Positions 55,444 to 64,000 of a DNA stretch of 64,000 nt are shown here, in pieces. The position numbers were made by a program, and so were the translations under genes. This stretch comes from Nocardia shimofusensis NBRC 100134 (GTDB lineage: Bacteria > Actinomycetota > Actinomycetes > Mycobacteriales > Mycobacteriaceae). The stretch's first letter is position 1. Each line of letters opens with the position of its first letter. The notes beneath the pieces are model-generated. The model was not told the origin of the DNA, did no database searches, and saw only the letters and a list, made by a program, of their open reading frames with translations. The stretch covers positions 172,583-236,582 of the forward strand of contig NZ_BDBT01000009.1 of NCBI RefSeq assembly GCF_001613125.1, read 5' to 3'.

Positions 55444-56715
55444 GTGCGCGTACTCGTCATCGGAGCCGGAGCCCGTGAACATGCCCTCGTCCTGGCGCTG
55501 CGCCGGGACCCCGCCGTCACCGCGTTGATCGCGGCGCCGGGGAACGCCGGGATCGCCCAGCACGCCGACGTGCGTGCCGTCGACGCCTCCTCGGCCGAGG
55601 CGGTCGTCGCGTTGGCCCAGGATGTGCGGGCCGACCTGGTGGTGATCGGGCCGGAGGTGCCGCTGGTGCTCGGCGTCGCCGACGCGGTGCGCGCGGCGGG
55701 CATCGCCTGCTTCGGTCCCTCGGCCGCGGCGGCGCGGATCGAGGGCTCCAAGGCGTTCGCCAAGGACGTGATGGCCGCGGCGGGCGTGCGCACCGCGCAC
55801 AGCGAAGTGGTCGACACCCCCGCCGAGCTGGACGCCGCGCTGGACCGGTTCGGCCCCACCTGGGTGGTCAAGGACGACGGCCTGGCCGCGGGCAAGGGCG
55901 TCGTGGTGACCGCCGATCGGTCCGCGGCCCGCGACCACGCCGCCGAACTGCTCGAGCAGGGACACCCGGTGCTGCTGGAATCCTTCCTCGACGGGCCGGA
56001 GGTCTCGCTGTTCTGCCTGGTGGACGGGGAGAACGTGGTGCCGCTGCTGCCCGCGCAGGACCACAAGCGCGTCGGCGACGGCGACACCGGCCCCAATACC
56101 GGTGGCATGGGCGCGTACACGCCGCTGCCGTGGCTGCCCGCCGAGACGGTCACCGAGATCGTCGAGGACGTGGTGAAGCCGGTGGCCGCCGAGATGGTGC
56201 GTCGCGGCTGCCCGTTCTCCGGATTGCTCTACGCCGGCCTCGCGATCGGCGCGGCCGGCCCCGCCGTCGTCGAATTCAATTGCCGCTTCGGCGATCCCGA
56301 GACCCAGGCGGTGCTGGCGCTGCTGGAGAGTCCGCTGGGCGAACTGCTCGCCGCCACCGCCACCGGAACGCTCGGCGAGGTCGAGGCGCCGCGTTGGAAG
56401 AACGGGTCGGCGATCACGGTCGTGCTGGCCGCCGAGAACTACCCGGGTCGTCCGCGGCTGGGCGATGTGATCACCGGAGCCGGTGAGGGCGCGGCCGACG
56501 AGACGACCGCCGTGTTGCACGCGGGTACCAGCACCAGGGAGGACGGCGCGTTGGTGTCCGCGGGCGGGCGCGTGCTCAGTGTCGTGGGCGTGGGCGCGGA
56601 TCTCGCGCAGGCCCGTGAGCGCGCCTACGCGCGGATCGCCTCGATCAAGCTGCCCGGCAGCCACTTCCGCACCGACATCGGTCTGGCCGCCGTCGAGTCG
56701 CGCATCACCATCTGA
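55444..56715 (+). CDS. purD: Phosphoribosylamine-glycine ligase PurD
   Basis: 423 residues from GTG 55444. It is preferred over GTG 55438 because PurD proteins begin with [15 protein letters not shown] and because TAAGCT (55432-55437) is a -10 placed for transcription to start at 55444. ATP-grasp enzyme: [70 protein letters not shown]. It catalyses the second step of purine synthesis. purB lies 3.2 kb downstream, an arrangement shared with mycobacteria (Rv0772/Rv0777). Confidence 0.95.
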   Translation: MRVLVIGAGAREHALVLALRRDPAVTALIAAPGNAGIAQHADVRAVDASSAEAVVALAQDVRADLVVIGPEVPLVLGVADAVRAAGIACFGPSAAAARIEGSKAFAKDVMAAAGVRTAHSEVVDTPAELDAALDRFGPTWVVKDDGLAAGKGVVVTADRSAARDHAAELLEQGHPVLLESFLDGPEVSLFCLVDGENVVPLLPAQDHKRVGDGDTGPNTGGMGAYTPLPWLPAETVTEIVEDVVKPVAAEMVRRGCPFSGLLYAGLAIGAAGPAVVEFNCRFGDPETQAVLALLESPLGELLAATATGTLGEVEAPRWKNGSAITVVLAAENYPGRPRLGDVITGAGEGAADETTAVLHAGTSTREDGALVSAGGRVLSVVGVGADLAQARERAYARIASIKLPGSHFRTDIGLAAVESRITI

Positions 56716-56827
56716 GTTCACGGGACCGGGCCGTCAGTTCGGCCGCCCCGGCCGCCGACGCCGTCGCCAGGATCGAGCCGGTGGACGAGTTCGGTCGGCG
56801 TGGGGTCGTCAACCAGGACGACCGTGG

Positions 56828-57877
56828 TCAGTACCTGAGCCCCCGGGCCGCGAGCCAGGGGCTGGGATCCACATAGCCGCCGTTGACGATGACCTCGAAG
56901 TGCAGGTGCGGACCGGTCGAGTCGCCGCGGTTGCCCATCCGGGCGATCTGCATGCCCGCCGGGACGCGTTCGCCGACCGAGACGAAGAAGTCGTACATGT
57001 GCCCGTAGACGGTGATCGAACCGTCGTCGTGACGGATGCGGACCCACAGGCCGAAGCCCTGGGCCGGACCGGCATCGACGACGGTGCCGTCGGCGACGGC
57101 GTAGATCGGGGTGCCGATCGGGCCGGCGACATCGATGCCGTTGTGGAAGGTGCCCCACCTCGAGCCGAATCCCGAGGTGAAGATGCCGCGCGCGGGCAGC
57201 ACGAACCCACCGATGCCGGGCAGCACCGAGCCCGGCGTGACGACCACGCCGGGCTCGTTGATCCACGGCTGCCATTCCCCGGCGGCCGCGGCGGCGGCCT
57301 CGGCCTTGGCGCGTTCCAGGGTGGCGCGGGCGGCCGCGGCGACCACGGCCTGTTCGCGCAGGCGTTCACCGTTGGCGATGGCTTGGAGATAGCGGCGCAC
57401 CGACGGCGGCGTGGACTGGTACTGCTGGGGGTGGGCGAAGAACACCCGACGAGCCTCGTTCGGGCCGAGTGGACCGTCCTGGAAACTTCGCCCGAGGGTC
57501 GTATCGGCTCCGGCCAGCACCAATACGCCGACCAGTCCGGCGATCAGCCACCGGTGGCGCAGCAGCAGACGGAGGTATTCGGCGCGCTTGTCCTCGGTCC
57601 ACAACTGCCGGGGGTCGGGCAGTTCCCTGTGCCGAAACCCGGCCAGTTCGGTGCGGGCTCGGCCGGGCAGGGAGCCTGCCGTCTCCCGCAGCCCGGCAGC
57701 GGTGTCACTCAGCGCCCCGGCACGGCGGCCTGCCGCGCGGCGCAGTGCCGCGGCGCGGTGTCTCAGCCCGCGACGGGGGCGGCGCGCGGCGCGCGAACGC
57801 CAGTCCGGCGGGATGACCACGCCGCCACCCGCGTCACCAGCCCGATCCAGTTCGGTGCGACGAGCTCTGTCAAGCAT
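56828..57877 (-). CDS. M23-family (LytM) metallopeptidase, membrane-anchored
   Basis: 349 residues from ATG 57877, placed 13 nt from a TATGGT -10 (57890-57885); ATG 57889 would overlap that box. An Arg-rich cytoplasmic segment (about 1-105) is followed by one membrane helix (about 109-128, RHRWLIAGLVGVLVLAGA), a helical stalk (ERLREQAVVAAAARATLERAKAEAAAAAA), then the M23 domain. Zinc ligands are His245 and Asp249 in HNGIDVAG and His326 in PHLHFEV. It probably cleaves peptidoglycan cross-bridges. It shares a palindromic divergent promoter with the aminotransferase gene. Confidence 0.9.
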   Translation of the reverse strand: MLDRARRTELDRAGDAGGGVVIPPDWRSRAARRPRRGLRHRAAALRRAAGRRAGALSDTAAGLRETAGSLPGRARTELAGFRHRELPDPRQLWTEDKRAEYLRLLLRHRWLIAGLVGVLVLAGADTTLGRSFQDGPLGPNEARRVFFAHPQQYQSTPPSVRRYLQAIANGERLREQAVVAAAARATLERAKAEAAAAAAGEWQPWINEPGVVVTPGSVLPGIGGFVLPARGIFTSGFGSRWGTFHNGIDVAGPIGTPIYAVADGTVVDAGPAQGFGLWVRIRHDDGSITVYGHMYDFFVSVGERVPAGMQIARMGNRGDSTGPHLHFEVIVNGGYVDPSPWLAARGLRY

Positions 57878-57903
57878 CGCGCCGACCATATCCCGGACCG
57901 CCC

Positions 57904-57928
57904 GAACGACGGTGCTCTACCGTCGTTC
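57904..57928. promoter_or_regulatory. Palindrome in the shared M23/aminotransferase promoter
   Basis: GAACGACGGT (57904-57913), GCTCT spacer, ACCGTCGTTC (57919-57928): perfect 10-bp arms. It covers the TACCGT -10 (57918-57923) of the aminotransferase gene, whose GTG lies 13 nt from that T, and borders the M23 promoter on the other strand. Confidence 0.65.
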
Positions 57929-57930
57929 CG

Positions 57931-59097
57931 GTGTCCAGAGAATCTCGCAGGTCGACCATCCCACCTTTCTACGTGATGGATGTGTGGAAAGCCGCCGCCG
58001 AACGCGCGAGGACGCACGGCGATGTCCTCGTGCTGGCCGCCGGTCAGCCCTCGACGCCTGCGCCCGCCCCGGTGCTGCGCGCCACCAAGGCCGCGATCGA
58101 CGCCGAATTGCTCGGCTACACCGAGACCTTCGGCATCCTGGCGCTGCGCGAGGCCATCGCCGGGCACCACGCCAAGACCTACGGCTACCCGGTCGACCCC
58201 GACGACGTGGTGGTCACGACCGGTTCCTCCGGCGCGTTCACGCTGATCTTCCTGGCCGCGTTCGACCCGGGCGACACCGTGGTGGTGGCCCGTCCCGGGT
58301 ATCCGGCCTATCGCAACACCCTCACCGCGCTCGGCTGCCGGGTGGTCGAACTCGACTGCGGCCCGCAGACCCGCTTCCAGCCGACGGTCGACATGCTGGC
58401 CGCGCTGCCGGAACCGCCCGCGGGCCTGATCGTGGCGAGCCCGGCGAATCCGACCGGCACCATGATCGAGCCCGGCGAACTGGCCGCGCTCGCCCGCTGG
58501 TGCGAGGACAACGGCACACTGCTCATCTCGGACGAGATCTATCACGGGATCACCTACGGCGACGACGCGCGCACCACCTCGGCCTGGGAGACCTCGCGCG
58601 CCGCGGTGGTCATCGGCTCGGTGTCGAAGTACTTCTCGATGACCGGCTGGCGGCTGGGCTGGATGCTGGTTCCCCCGGATCTGCGCCCGGCACTGCAACG
58701 GCTGGCCTCGAACATGACGGTGTGCCCGCCCGCGATCTCGCAGTACGCGGCGGTGCACGCCTTCGACGAGGAGTCCACGGCCGAGCTGGACGGGCACGTG
58801 CGGCGCTACGCGGCCAACCGCAGATTGCTGCTCGACGGGCTGACCGCGCTGGGCATCACGAAACTGGCCCCGGCCGACGGCGCCTTCTATGCCTACGCCG
58901 ACATCGGTCACCTGACCGAGGATTCACGCGCCTGGTGCGCGGACGTGCTGGCGCACACCGGGGTGGCGCTCGCCCCCGGCATCGATTTCGACACCGTGAA
59001 CGGGGACCGCTCTGTGCGTTTCTCTTTCGCCGGTGCGCAGGCCGATATCGAGCAGGCATTGCTGCGGCTGGGACGGTATCTTGGCGCGGGGGAATGA
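57931..59097 (+). CDS. PLP-dependent class I/II aminotransferase
   Basis: 388 residues from GTG 57931, predicted leaderless. Fold-type I motifs: VLAAGQPSTPAPAPV, GYTETFGILALREAIAGHH, TTGSSGAFTLIF, VASPANPTGTM, LLISDEIYHGITYG (PLP-ring Asp), and SVSKYFSMTGWRLGWM with the Schiff-base Lys. It is a general amino-acid or keto-acid transaminase; the substrate cannot be set from sequence. Divergent from the M23 gene with a shared palindromic operator. Confidence 0.88.
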   Translation: MSRESRRSTIPPFYVMDVWKAAAERARTHGDVLVLAAGQPSTPAPAPVLRATKAAIDAELLGYTETFGILALREAIAGHHAKTYGYPVDPDDVVVTTGSSGAFTLIFLAAFDPGDTVVVARPGYPAYRNTLTALGCRVVELDCGPQTRFQPTVDMLAALPEPPAGLIVASPANPTGTMIEPGELAALARWCEDNGTLLISDEIYHGITYGDDARTTSAWETSRAAVVIGSVSKYFSMTGWRLGWMLVPPDLRPALQRLASNMTVCPPAISQYAAVHAFDEESTAELDGHVRRYAANRRLLLDGLTALGITKLAPADGAFYAYADIGHLTEDSRAWCADVLAHTGVALAPGIDFDTVNGDRSVRFSFAGAQADIEQALLRLGRYLGAGE

Positions 59098-59186
59098 ACG
59101 CCGATCCGAAGCGCATGGTGCGCAACGAGTTTCCCCACTCCGATGCCGCCGATCCCCGGATGGGGTAAAACAAATGATGGTTGAGT

Positions 59187-59228
59187 TCGATGCTGTTTCG
59201 ACGGCTGAAGGCTCTTCGACGGCTGAGG
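59187..59228 (+). repeat. Short direct repeat upstream of the TetR gene
   Basis: TTCGACGGCTGA occurs twice about 19 bp apart within the 185-bp gap between the aminotransferase and TetR genes. No hairpin or convincing promoter was recognised in this gap. Confidence 0.55.
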
Positions 59229-59282
59229 TCTCTTCTTGCGATTTCCCACGGATGATCTGATGATGACTGGCACGATGGCACG

Positions 59283-59951
59283 GTGATAACCGCGACGACC
59301 CCGAAAGGTGAACGGCGTCGCCAGGCCCTGGTCGCCGCCGCCGCAGAGCTGCTCCTCGAAGGCGGATTCGATGCGGTGCGGCATCGTTCGGTGGCTACCC
59401 GCGCCGACCTCCCGCTCGCGTCGACCACCTACTACTTCGCCTCGCTCGAGGATCTGATCGCGCGCGCGGTGGAGTTCAGCGGCAGCGCCGAACTCGACGC
59501 CATGCGCAGGCGCGTCGGCGAGGTCAGCCACCGTCGACGCGGTGCGGAGGCGACCGTCGAGCTGGTGCTCGACCTGCTGATCGGCGACCGGAACGACGAG
59601 AACGCGCGCGGCCAGTTGATCGCCCGCTACGAGCGTTCGGTGGCCTCGGCCCGCCACCCCGAGCTACGCGAGGTCCAGCTACGACTACGCGCGCAACTCG
59701 AGGAACTTCTCGCCGACGTGCTGCGTCGCTCCGATCGCAGTGTGCGTCCCGAACACCTGCGACGACTGGTGGCGGTGGTCGACGGCGCCGTCGTCGCCGC
59801 GCTGACCGAGAACGACCCCGACCCGCGCCGCACCGCACGGGCCGCGCTGTTGGAAGTGATCGACATCGTCGCGCCGCCGTTGCGGCCGGCCGACCCGGAG
59901 CAACTCAACGGCAGCAGGTCGACGGCCCCGGACATGCGGCCACTAGACTGA
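59283..59951 (+). CDS. TetR-family regulator
   Basis: 222 residues, GTG start. N-terminal HTH (about 8-55): RRRQALVAAAAELLLEGGFDAVRHRSVATRADLPLASTTYYFASLEDLI. The C-terminal helical domain is of the TetR type (ELRAQLEELLADVLRRSDRSVRPEHLRRLVAVVDGAVVAAL). Located directly before purB, as is Rv0775 in M. tuberculosis. Ligand and targets unknown. Its last codons contain the purB -10 box. Confidence 0.88.
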   Translation: MITATTPKGERRRQALVAAAAELLLEGGFDAVRHRSVATRADLPLASTTYYFASLEDLIARAVEFSGSAELDAMRRRVGEVSHRRRGAEATVELVLDLLIGDRNDENARGQLIARYERSVASARHPELREVQLRLRAQLEELLADVLRRSDRSVRPEHLRRLVAVVDGAVVAALTENDPDPRRTARAALLEVIDIVAPPLRPADPEQLNGSRSTAPDMRPLD

Positions 59952-59957
59952 CCCCAC

Positions 59958-61379
59958 GTGACCCTCGTCCCGAACGTCCTCGCCACCCGCTATGCCAGTC
60001 CGCAGCTGGTGCACCTGTGGTCGCCGGAACACAAGATCGTGCTCGAGCGGCGGCTGTGGCTGGAGGTGTTGCGGGCCCAGTCCGAGCTCGGCATCGACCT
60101 GCCCGACGGCGTGCTCGCCGACTACGAGCGGGTGATCGACCACGTCGACACCGCCTCCATCGCCGAACGTGAGCGGGTCACCCGCCACGACGTGAAGGCG
60201 CGCATCGAGGAATACAACGCGCTCGCCGGGCACGAGCACGTGCACAAGGGCATGACCAGCCGCGATCTGACCGAGAACGTCGAGCAGTTGCAGATCCGGC
60301 TCTCCCTCGAGCACGTGTACGCGCACGGCGTCGCGGTCGCGGCGCGGCTGGCCGAACGGGCCGCCGAGTACCAGGCACTGGTGATGGCGGGCCGTTCGCA
60401 CAATGTCGCGGCGCAGGCCACCACGCTGGGCAAGCGTTTCGCCTCGGCCGCCGACGAACTGCTGATCGGCCTGACCCGGCTGCGCGAGCTGATCGACCGC
60501 TACCCGCTGCGCGGCATCAAGGGGCCGATGGGCACCGCGCAGGACATGCTCGACCTGCTCGGCGGCGATCCGGCGAAGCTGGCCCGCCTGGAACAGCAGG
60601 TCGCCGGTCACCTCGGTTTCGCGACCGTGCTGACCAGCGTCGGCCAGGTGTACCCGCGCTCGCTGGACCACGATGTGCTCTCGGCGCTGGTGCAGATCGG
60701 CGCGGCGCAGTCGTCCTTCGCGCACACCATTCGCCTGATGGCGGGCCACGAACTGGTCACCGAGGGCTTCCAGCCCGGTCAGGTGGGCAGCTCGGCCATG
60801 CCGCACAAGATGAACACCCGCTCCTGCGAGCGCGTCAACGGCCTGCAGGTGGTGCTGCGCGGCTATGCCTCGATGGCCGCCGAACTGGCCGGTGCGCAGT
60901 GGAACGAGGGCGACGTGTTCTGCTCGGTGGTGCGCCGGGTCGCGCTGCCGGACGCCTTCTTCGCCATCGACGGCATGATGGAGACCTTCCTGACCGTGCT
61001 GGCCGAATTCGGCGCCTACCCGGCGGTGATCGCCCGCGAACTGGATCGCTACCTGCCTTTCCTCGCCACCACCCGCATCCTGATGGCGGCGGTGCGGGCC
61101 GGGGTCGGGCGCGAGACCGCGCACGAGGTCATCAAGGAGCACGCGGTGGCCGTCGCGCTGGCCATGCGCGAGCAGGGCAGGGAACCGGATCTGCTGGACC
61201 GCTTGGCCTCCGATGATCGGTTGCCGCTGGACCGGGCCGCGCTCGACGCCGCGCTGGCGGACAAGTCCGCCTTCGTCGGCGCCGCAGGCGATCAGACCGG
61301 TGAGGTGGTCGCGCAGGTGCAGAAGCTGGTCGAGGCATATCCGGACGCGGCCCGCTATACGCCTGCGCCGATCCTGTAG
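59958..61379 (+). CDS. purB: Adenylosuccinate lyase PurB
   Basis: 473 residues, GTG start 14 nt from TAGACT (59944-59949), which lies within the TetR 3' end; a leaderless mRNA is likely. Fumarase-superfamily features: HEHVHKGMTSRDLTENV (catalytic His region), GRSHNVAAQATTLGKRF, and signature VGSSAMPHKMNTRSCERV with the flexible catalytic Ser loop. It catalyses two steps of purine synthesis. A 14-bp tandem repeat spans its stop codon. Confidence 0.94.
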   Translation: MTLVPNVLATRYASPQLVHLWSPEHKIVLERRLWLEVLRAQSELGIDLPDGVLADYERVIDHVDTASIAERERVTRHDVKARIEEYNALAGHEHVHKGMTSRDLTENVEQLQIRLSLEHVYAHGVAVAARLAERAAEYQALVMAGRSHNVAAQATTLGKRFASAADELLIGLTRLRELIDRYPLRGIKGPMGTAQDMLDLLGGDPAKLARLEQQVAGHLGFATVLTSVGQVYPRSLDHDVLSALVQIGAAQSSFAHTIRLMAGHELVTEGFQPGQVGSSAMPHKMNTRSCERVNGLQVVLRGYASMAAELAGAQWNEGDVFCSVVRRVALPDAFFAIDGMMETFLTVLAEFGAYPAVIARELDRYLPFLATTRILMAAVRAGVGRETAHEVIKEHAVAVALAMREQGREPDLLDRLASDDRLPLDRAALDAALADKSAFVGAAGDQTGEVVAQVQKLVEAYPDAARYTPAPIL

Positions 61380-61408
61380 GGCCGATCCTGCAAGGCCGAT
61401 CCTGTAGT
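61367..61408 (+). repeat. 14-bp tandem repeat across the purB stop codon
   Basis: Three copies of GCCGATCCTG plus four variable bases (61367-61380, 61381-61394, 61395-61408). The first copy encodes the last PurB residues and contains the TAG stop. Confidence 0.8.
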
Positions 61409-61511
61409 CCGGGAACCGCTTCCGATGCCGCTGCTGCCCCGCCCCGGTCTGCGGACCTGGGCGCGGCGGCGGCTGCCCGGCCTGGCCCGGTGGGCGGGGT
61501 TAAGGTGCGGT

Positions 61512-61940
61512 GTGGATCCGTACACCATCTTTTCCGATATCGTCGCCGGCCGGGCACCCGCTTCGACGGTGTACGAGGACGACGACGTCCTCGCCTTCAT
61601 GGACATCCGGCCGATGACGCCGGGGCATCTGCTCGTGGTGCCGAAGGTGCCCGCCCGTGATCTCGCCGCGCTGGATCCGGTGGTGGGCGGCAAGCTCTTC
61701 CAGGTCGGTCAGCGTCTGGCCGCCGCCCTGCGGGCCAGCGAAGTGGCCTGCGACGGGGTGAATTTCTTCCTCGCGGACGGGGTGACCGCCGGGCAGGAAG
61801 TCTTCCACGTGCACCTGCACGTGATTCCGCGCACTCCGGGCGACGGCTTCGGTCTGCGTGGCCGCCCGACCAGCCCGCACCGCGCCGATCTGGACTATCT
61901 GGCCGGCTCGATCCGGGGCGCGCTGGCGCGAGCCGAGTAG
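61512..61940 (+). CDS. HIT-family nucleotide hydrolase (2)
   Basis: 142 residues from GTG 61512, which is 11 nt from a TAAGGT -10 (61501). An upstream in-frame ATG at 61425 would add a 29-residue Arg/Leu-rich stretch not typical of the family. The HIT triad HVHLHVI has His99, His101 (catalytic) and His103; the N-terminus is YTIFSDIVAGRAPASTVYEDDDVLAFMDIRPMTPGHLLVVPK. It acts on nucleotide phosphoramidates or dinucleoside polyphosphates by family knowledge. Confidence 0.88.
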   Translation: MDPYTIFSDIVAGRAPASTVYEDDDVLAFMDIRPMTPGHLLVVPKVPARDLAALDPVVGGKLFQVGQRLAAALRASEVACDGVNFFLADGVTAGQEVFHVHLHVIPRTPGDGFGLRGRPTSPHRADLDYLAGSIRGALARAE

Positions 61941-62045
61941 ACCATATAGTTTGCTATGGAAATGCCATGGGTCAGGTGCTTCCGTATGGCATGATCACTC
62001 CAGCTGCGTTTCGCGGTGGCTCTCATGCGGTAACGGAGGTGGGCC

Positions 62046-63008
62046 GTGCGTCGAAGAACGATTGCTGTTGCGGTGCTGGCAGTGTTGCTTGCCGTCTCGG
62101 GTCCGCTGGTGATCGGCCAGGCGCCCCCCGCCTCGGCGGCCCAGGTTCTCCGCATCGACGCGCTCGGCGCCCACCGCTCGGCGGTGTTCGTCGACTCGCC
62201 CGCGATGGGCAGCGTCATCCAGGTGCAGGTGCTGCATCCGGCGGGCGGCGGGTCGCGCCCGTCGTACTACCTGCTCGACGGACTCGATCCCGGTGTCGGC
62301 CAGAGCACTTGGACCAACGCCACCGACGCCGAGGCGTTCTTCCGCGGCAAGAACGTCAATGTGGTTCTGCCCGTGGGAGGTCAGGCGAGCTACTACACCG
62401 ACTGGCTGCACGAGGACCCGAAGTTCGGCCGCTACCGGTGGGAGACCTTCCTGACCAGGGAGCTGCCGCCGATCATCGACGCGAACTTCGCGGGCAACGG
62501 CGTCGACGCCATCGGCGGGCTGTCGATGGGCGGCAACGCGGCGTTCATCCTGGCCGCGCGCAACCCGCACCTCTACACCGCCGTCGCCGGTTACAGCGTC
62601 TGCGCGGACACCGCGCTGGGCGCGGGCGGGATCATGTTCTCCATCGCCAATCGCGGCGGCAATCCGTTCAACATGTGGGGCCCGCCCGGCAGCCCGGAGT
62701 GGGCCGCGCACGATCCCGCGCTGTTGGCCGAACGCCTGCGCGGCAAGACCCTCTACCTGTCCACCGGCACCGGCATCCCCGGCCCGCACGAGGCGCAGAT
62801 CAAACCGCAGCTGATCGAGAACATCTTCCTCGGCGGTCCGGTGGAAGTGGGTATCAACGTCTGCACCATCGCTTTCGGGCAACGGCTGCGCGCCTTGGGC
62901 ATTCCCGCCCAAATCGACTACAGCCCGGTCGGCACGCACTCCTGGTCCTACTGGCAGGACACCCTGCACGCCTCCTGGTCCACCATCGGCCCGGCCATCG
63001 GAGCCTGA
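62046..63008 (+). CDS. Exported Ag85-like esterase/mycolyltransferase-family protein
   Basis: 320 residues; GGAGGT precedes the GTG. Signal peptide at about 1-32 (IAVAVLAVLLAVSGPLVIGQAPPASA). Ag85/esterase-D fold: YYLLDGLDP, VVLPVGGQASYYTDW, TFLTRELPPIIDANF, nucleophile Ser160 in GGLSMGGNAA, and a C-terminal His in PVGTHSWSYWQDTL. It may transfer mycolates or hydrolyse esters in the envelope. Orthologue position suggests the Rv0774c-type exported esterase near purB. Confidence 0.85.
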   Translation: MRRRTIAVAVLAVLLAVSGPLVIGQAPPASAAQVLRIDALGAHRSAVFVDSPAMGSVIQVQVLHPAGGGSRPSYYLLDGLDPGVGQSTWTNATDAEAFFRGKNVNVVLPVGGQASYYTDWLHEDPKFGRYRWETFLTRELPPIIDANFAGNGVDAIGGLSMGGNAAFILAARNPHLYTAVAGYSVCADTALGAGGIMFSIANRGGNPFNMWGPPGSPEWAAHDPALLAERLRGKTLYLSTGTGIPGPHEAQIKPQLIENIFLGGPVEVGINVCTIAFGQRLRALGIPAQIDYSPVGTHSWSYWQDTLHASWSTIGPAIGA

Positions 63009-63021
63009 CGGAGCCGTCCGG

Positions 63022-64000
63022 TCAGTCGGCGGGGCGGGCTCGGGCGACCCGGACGACCGCGACCACGACGACCGCCGCGGCGAGCGCGGCGGCGCCCAGG
63101 ACGACGTAGCCCGCCGGTCGACCGAACAGCGTCACCCGGTCGGTGTGCACGATCCGCTGGCGGTAGGCGGTGTCCTCGGGCGCGGCGGCGAAGGTGAAGT
63201 CGGAGGTGATCGCGCCGGGATCGGCGATGCGCACGCGCATCTCGGTCAGGAAGTCCCGGCCTGCGCTGATCGTTTCGCGCAGGAAGGGATCGTCGGAGTC
63301 GCCGGGGGAGAGACGGCCGGCGAACTCGACGACGGAGTTCTGGCCTGCCGCGTCGGAATCGGCGCGTCGCACCCGGTGGTCGCCGAGAACGTAGAGGTGG
63401 ATCGATTGCGTGGTGCTCGCCGCGGCCGACATGCGCATCGGATAGATCAGCCGATCCGAGTCGAACGCGATGCGCACCGGGTCCAGTGCGCCGGAGAGCT
63501 CCCGGTCGCCGGTGAGCCGCATGGCCACCAACGACCAGCCCTCGCGCAGATACGGCTCCAGCGTCGCGGTCACCTCGGGTCGCAAGGCGTAACCGTTGCC
63601 GCCGAGCCAGCGCCGCAGGCCGTCGAGATCGCCCCCGGACAGGGTGGTCGCCTCGAGCGGCCCCAGCCGGACCTGATCGAGCACCATCGGCGCGCCGCCC
63701 CCTGCGGGCGCGCCCACGCCGTCGTCGTCCGGGCCGGAGAACCACTCGGTGTCGACGACGTATTCGGGTGCGGTCAGGCGAGCCAACTCGCCGAAGGTGC
63801 CTGCCGATCCGGCGCTCACCGTGGCGGGGGAGGGGGTGGGCACGACGAGCGCGGCGTGGGCGGTGTCGGAGGCCAGGGACAGTCGCATCAGCACGGTCTC
63901 GCGCCGGCCGTCCCAGGTCAGCGCCGCCGTCTCCTGGTGGACGGTCGCGGCGTCGCCCGGGCTGACGATGCCGCCGCAGGCGCAGGCCGCCGCCGGGCCG
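63022..64000 (-). CDS. DUF2330-type exported membrane protein (5' end outside window)
   Basis: About 326 residues are visible; the frame stays open to the right edge, so the signal peptide and start are missing. The most N-terminal visible part reads AAACACGGIVSPGDAATVHQETAALTWDGRRETVLMRLSL, the Cys-rich opening typical of DUF2330 proteins. The C-terminus has one membrane helix (VVLGAAALAAAVVVVAVVRVA) with a positive cytosolic tail. Probably a surface-exposed anchored protein of unknown function. The stop lies 14 bp from the convergent esterase gene stop. Confidence 0.8.
   Translation of the reverse strand, partial: GPAAACACGGIVSPGDAATVHQETAALTWDGRRETVLMRLSLASDTAHAALVVPTPSPATVSAGSAGTFGELARLTAPEYVVDTEWFSGPDDDGVGAPAGGGAPMVLDQVRLGPLEATTLSGGDLDGLRRWLGGNGYALRPEVTATLEPYLREGWSLVAMRLTGDRELSGALDPVRIAFDSDRLIYPMRMSAAASTTQSIHLYVLGDHRVRRADSDAAGQNSVVEFAGRLSPGDSDDPFLRETISAGRDFLTEMRVRIADPGAITSDFTFAAAPEDTAYRQRIVHTDRVTLFGRPAGYVVLGAAALAAAVVVVAVVRVARARPAD

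Overview
The window is high-GC actinobacterial DNA. Gene content and gene order point to a mycolic-acid actinomycete of the Nocardia/Rhodococcus type. The evidence is a steroid-catabolism locus syntenic with Mycobacterium tuberculosis Rv3492c-Rv3556c, a complete mce4 operon, an EspR-like regulator, otsA with its small neighbour, and a purD/purB segment. Many genes start at GTG with a TAnnnT hexamer 11-14 nt upstream, which is the leaderless layout common in Actinobacteria. All family names below are recognised by eye from the translations; no database search was run.

Layout. (1) 1-188 is the 3' end of a FadA6-type thiolase. (2) 189-8588 is an accessory island: a GNAT / XRE-ImmA-IrrE pair, a HAD hydrolase, two near-identical XRE/MLTR regulators flanking a two-gene envelope operon, and a frameshifted SDR gene. 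(3) 8589-13948 is the C/D-ring module ipdC-ipdB-ipdA-echA20, divergent from two SDR genes, with a KstR2-like operator between them. (4) 13949-18470 is a second accessory island: a gene remnant, a repeat-rich secreted protein, an ImmA/IrrE-like metallopeptidase, a MAB_1171c-like membrane protein and an EspR-like regulator. (5) 18471-37668 is the sterol side-chain module: fadA5, cyp125, an ltp3/ltp4/OB-fold operon, two F420-type oxidoreductases, two acyl-CoA ligases (one FadD19), echA19, fadE26/fadE27, fdxD and hsd4A. An ECF sigma factor and a VOC protein lie inside it. (6) 37669-48344 is the mce4 sterol importer (yrbE4AB, mce4A-F, two Mce-associated proteins). (7) 48493-53630 holds a two-component system, otsA, a 56-residue conserved ORF and an alpha/beta hydrolase. 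(8) 53822-64000 holds an MbtH protein, tRNA-Thr(TGT), HIT and PH-domain proteins, purD, an M23 peptidase, an aminotransferase, a TetR regulator, purB, a second HIT protein, an exported Ag85-like esterase and the 3' part of a DUF2330 gene.

How it works together. Mce4 imports sterols. CYP125, the FadD ligases, FadE26/27, EchA19, Hsd4A, FadA5 and the Ltp3/4 operon shorten the side chain, including C-24-branched plant sterols. EchA20, IpdAB and IpdC open and clear rings C and D. Eight near-consensus KstR palindromes (TnnAACnnGTTnnA) stand before these units, and a KstR2-like palindrome stands before the ring module.

Points most worth a second look: the XRE-ImmA/GNAT pair with a perfect 21-bp palindrome in its promoter; the EspR / ImmA / MAB_1171c / repeat-protein island; three KstR operators fused to leaderless -10 elements in identical geometry; the duplicated MLTR regulator whose two operators are conserved while one target gene is absent and the other broken; and a 10-bp-arm palindrome in the shared M23/aminotransferase promoter.
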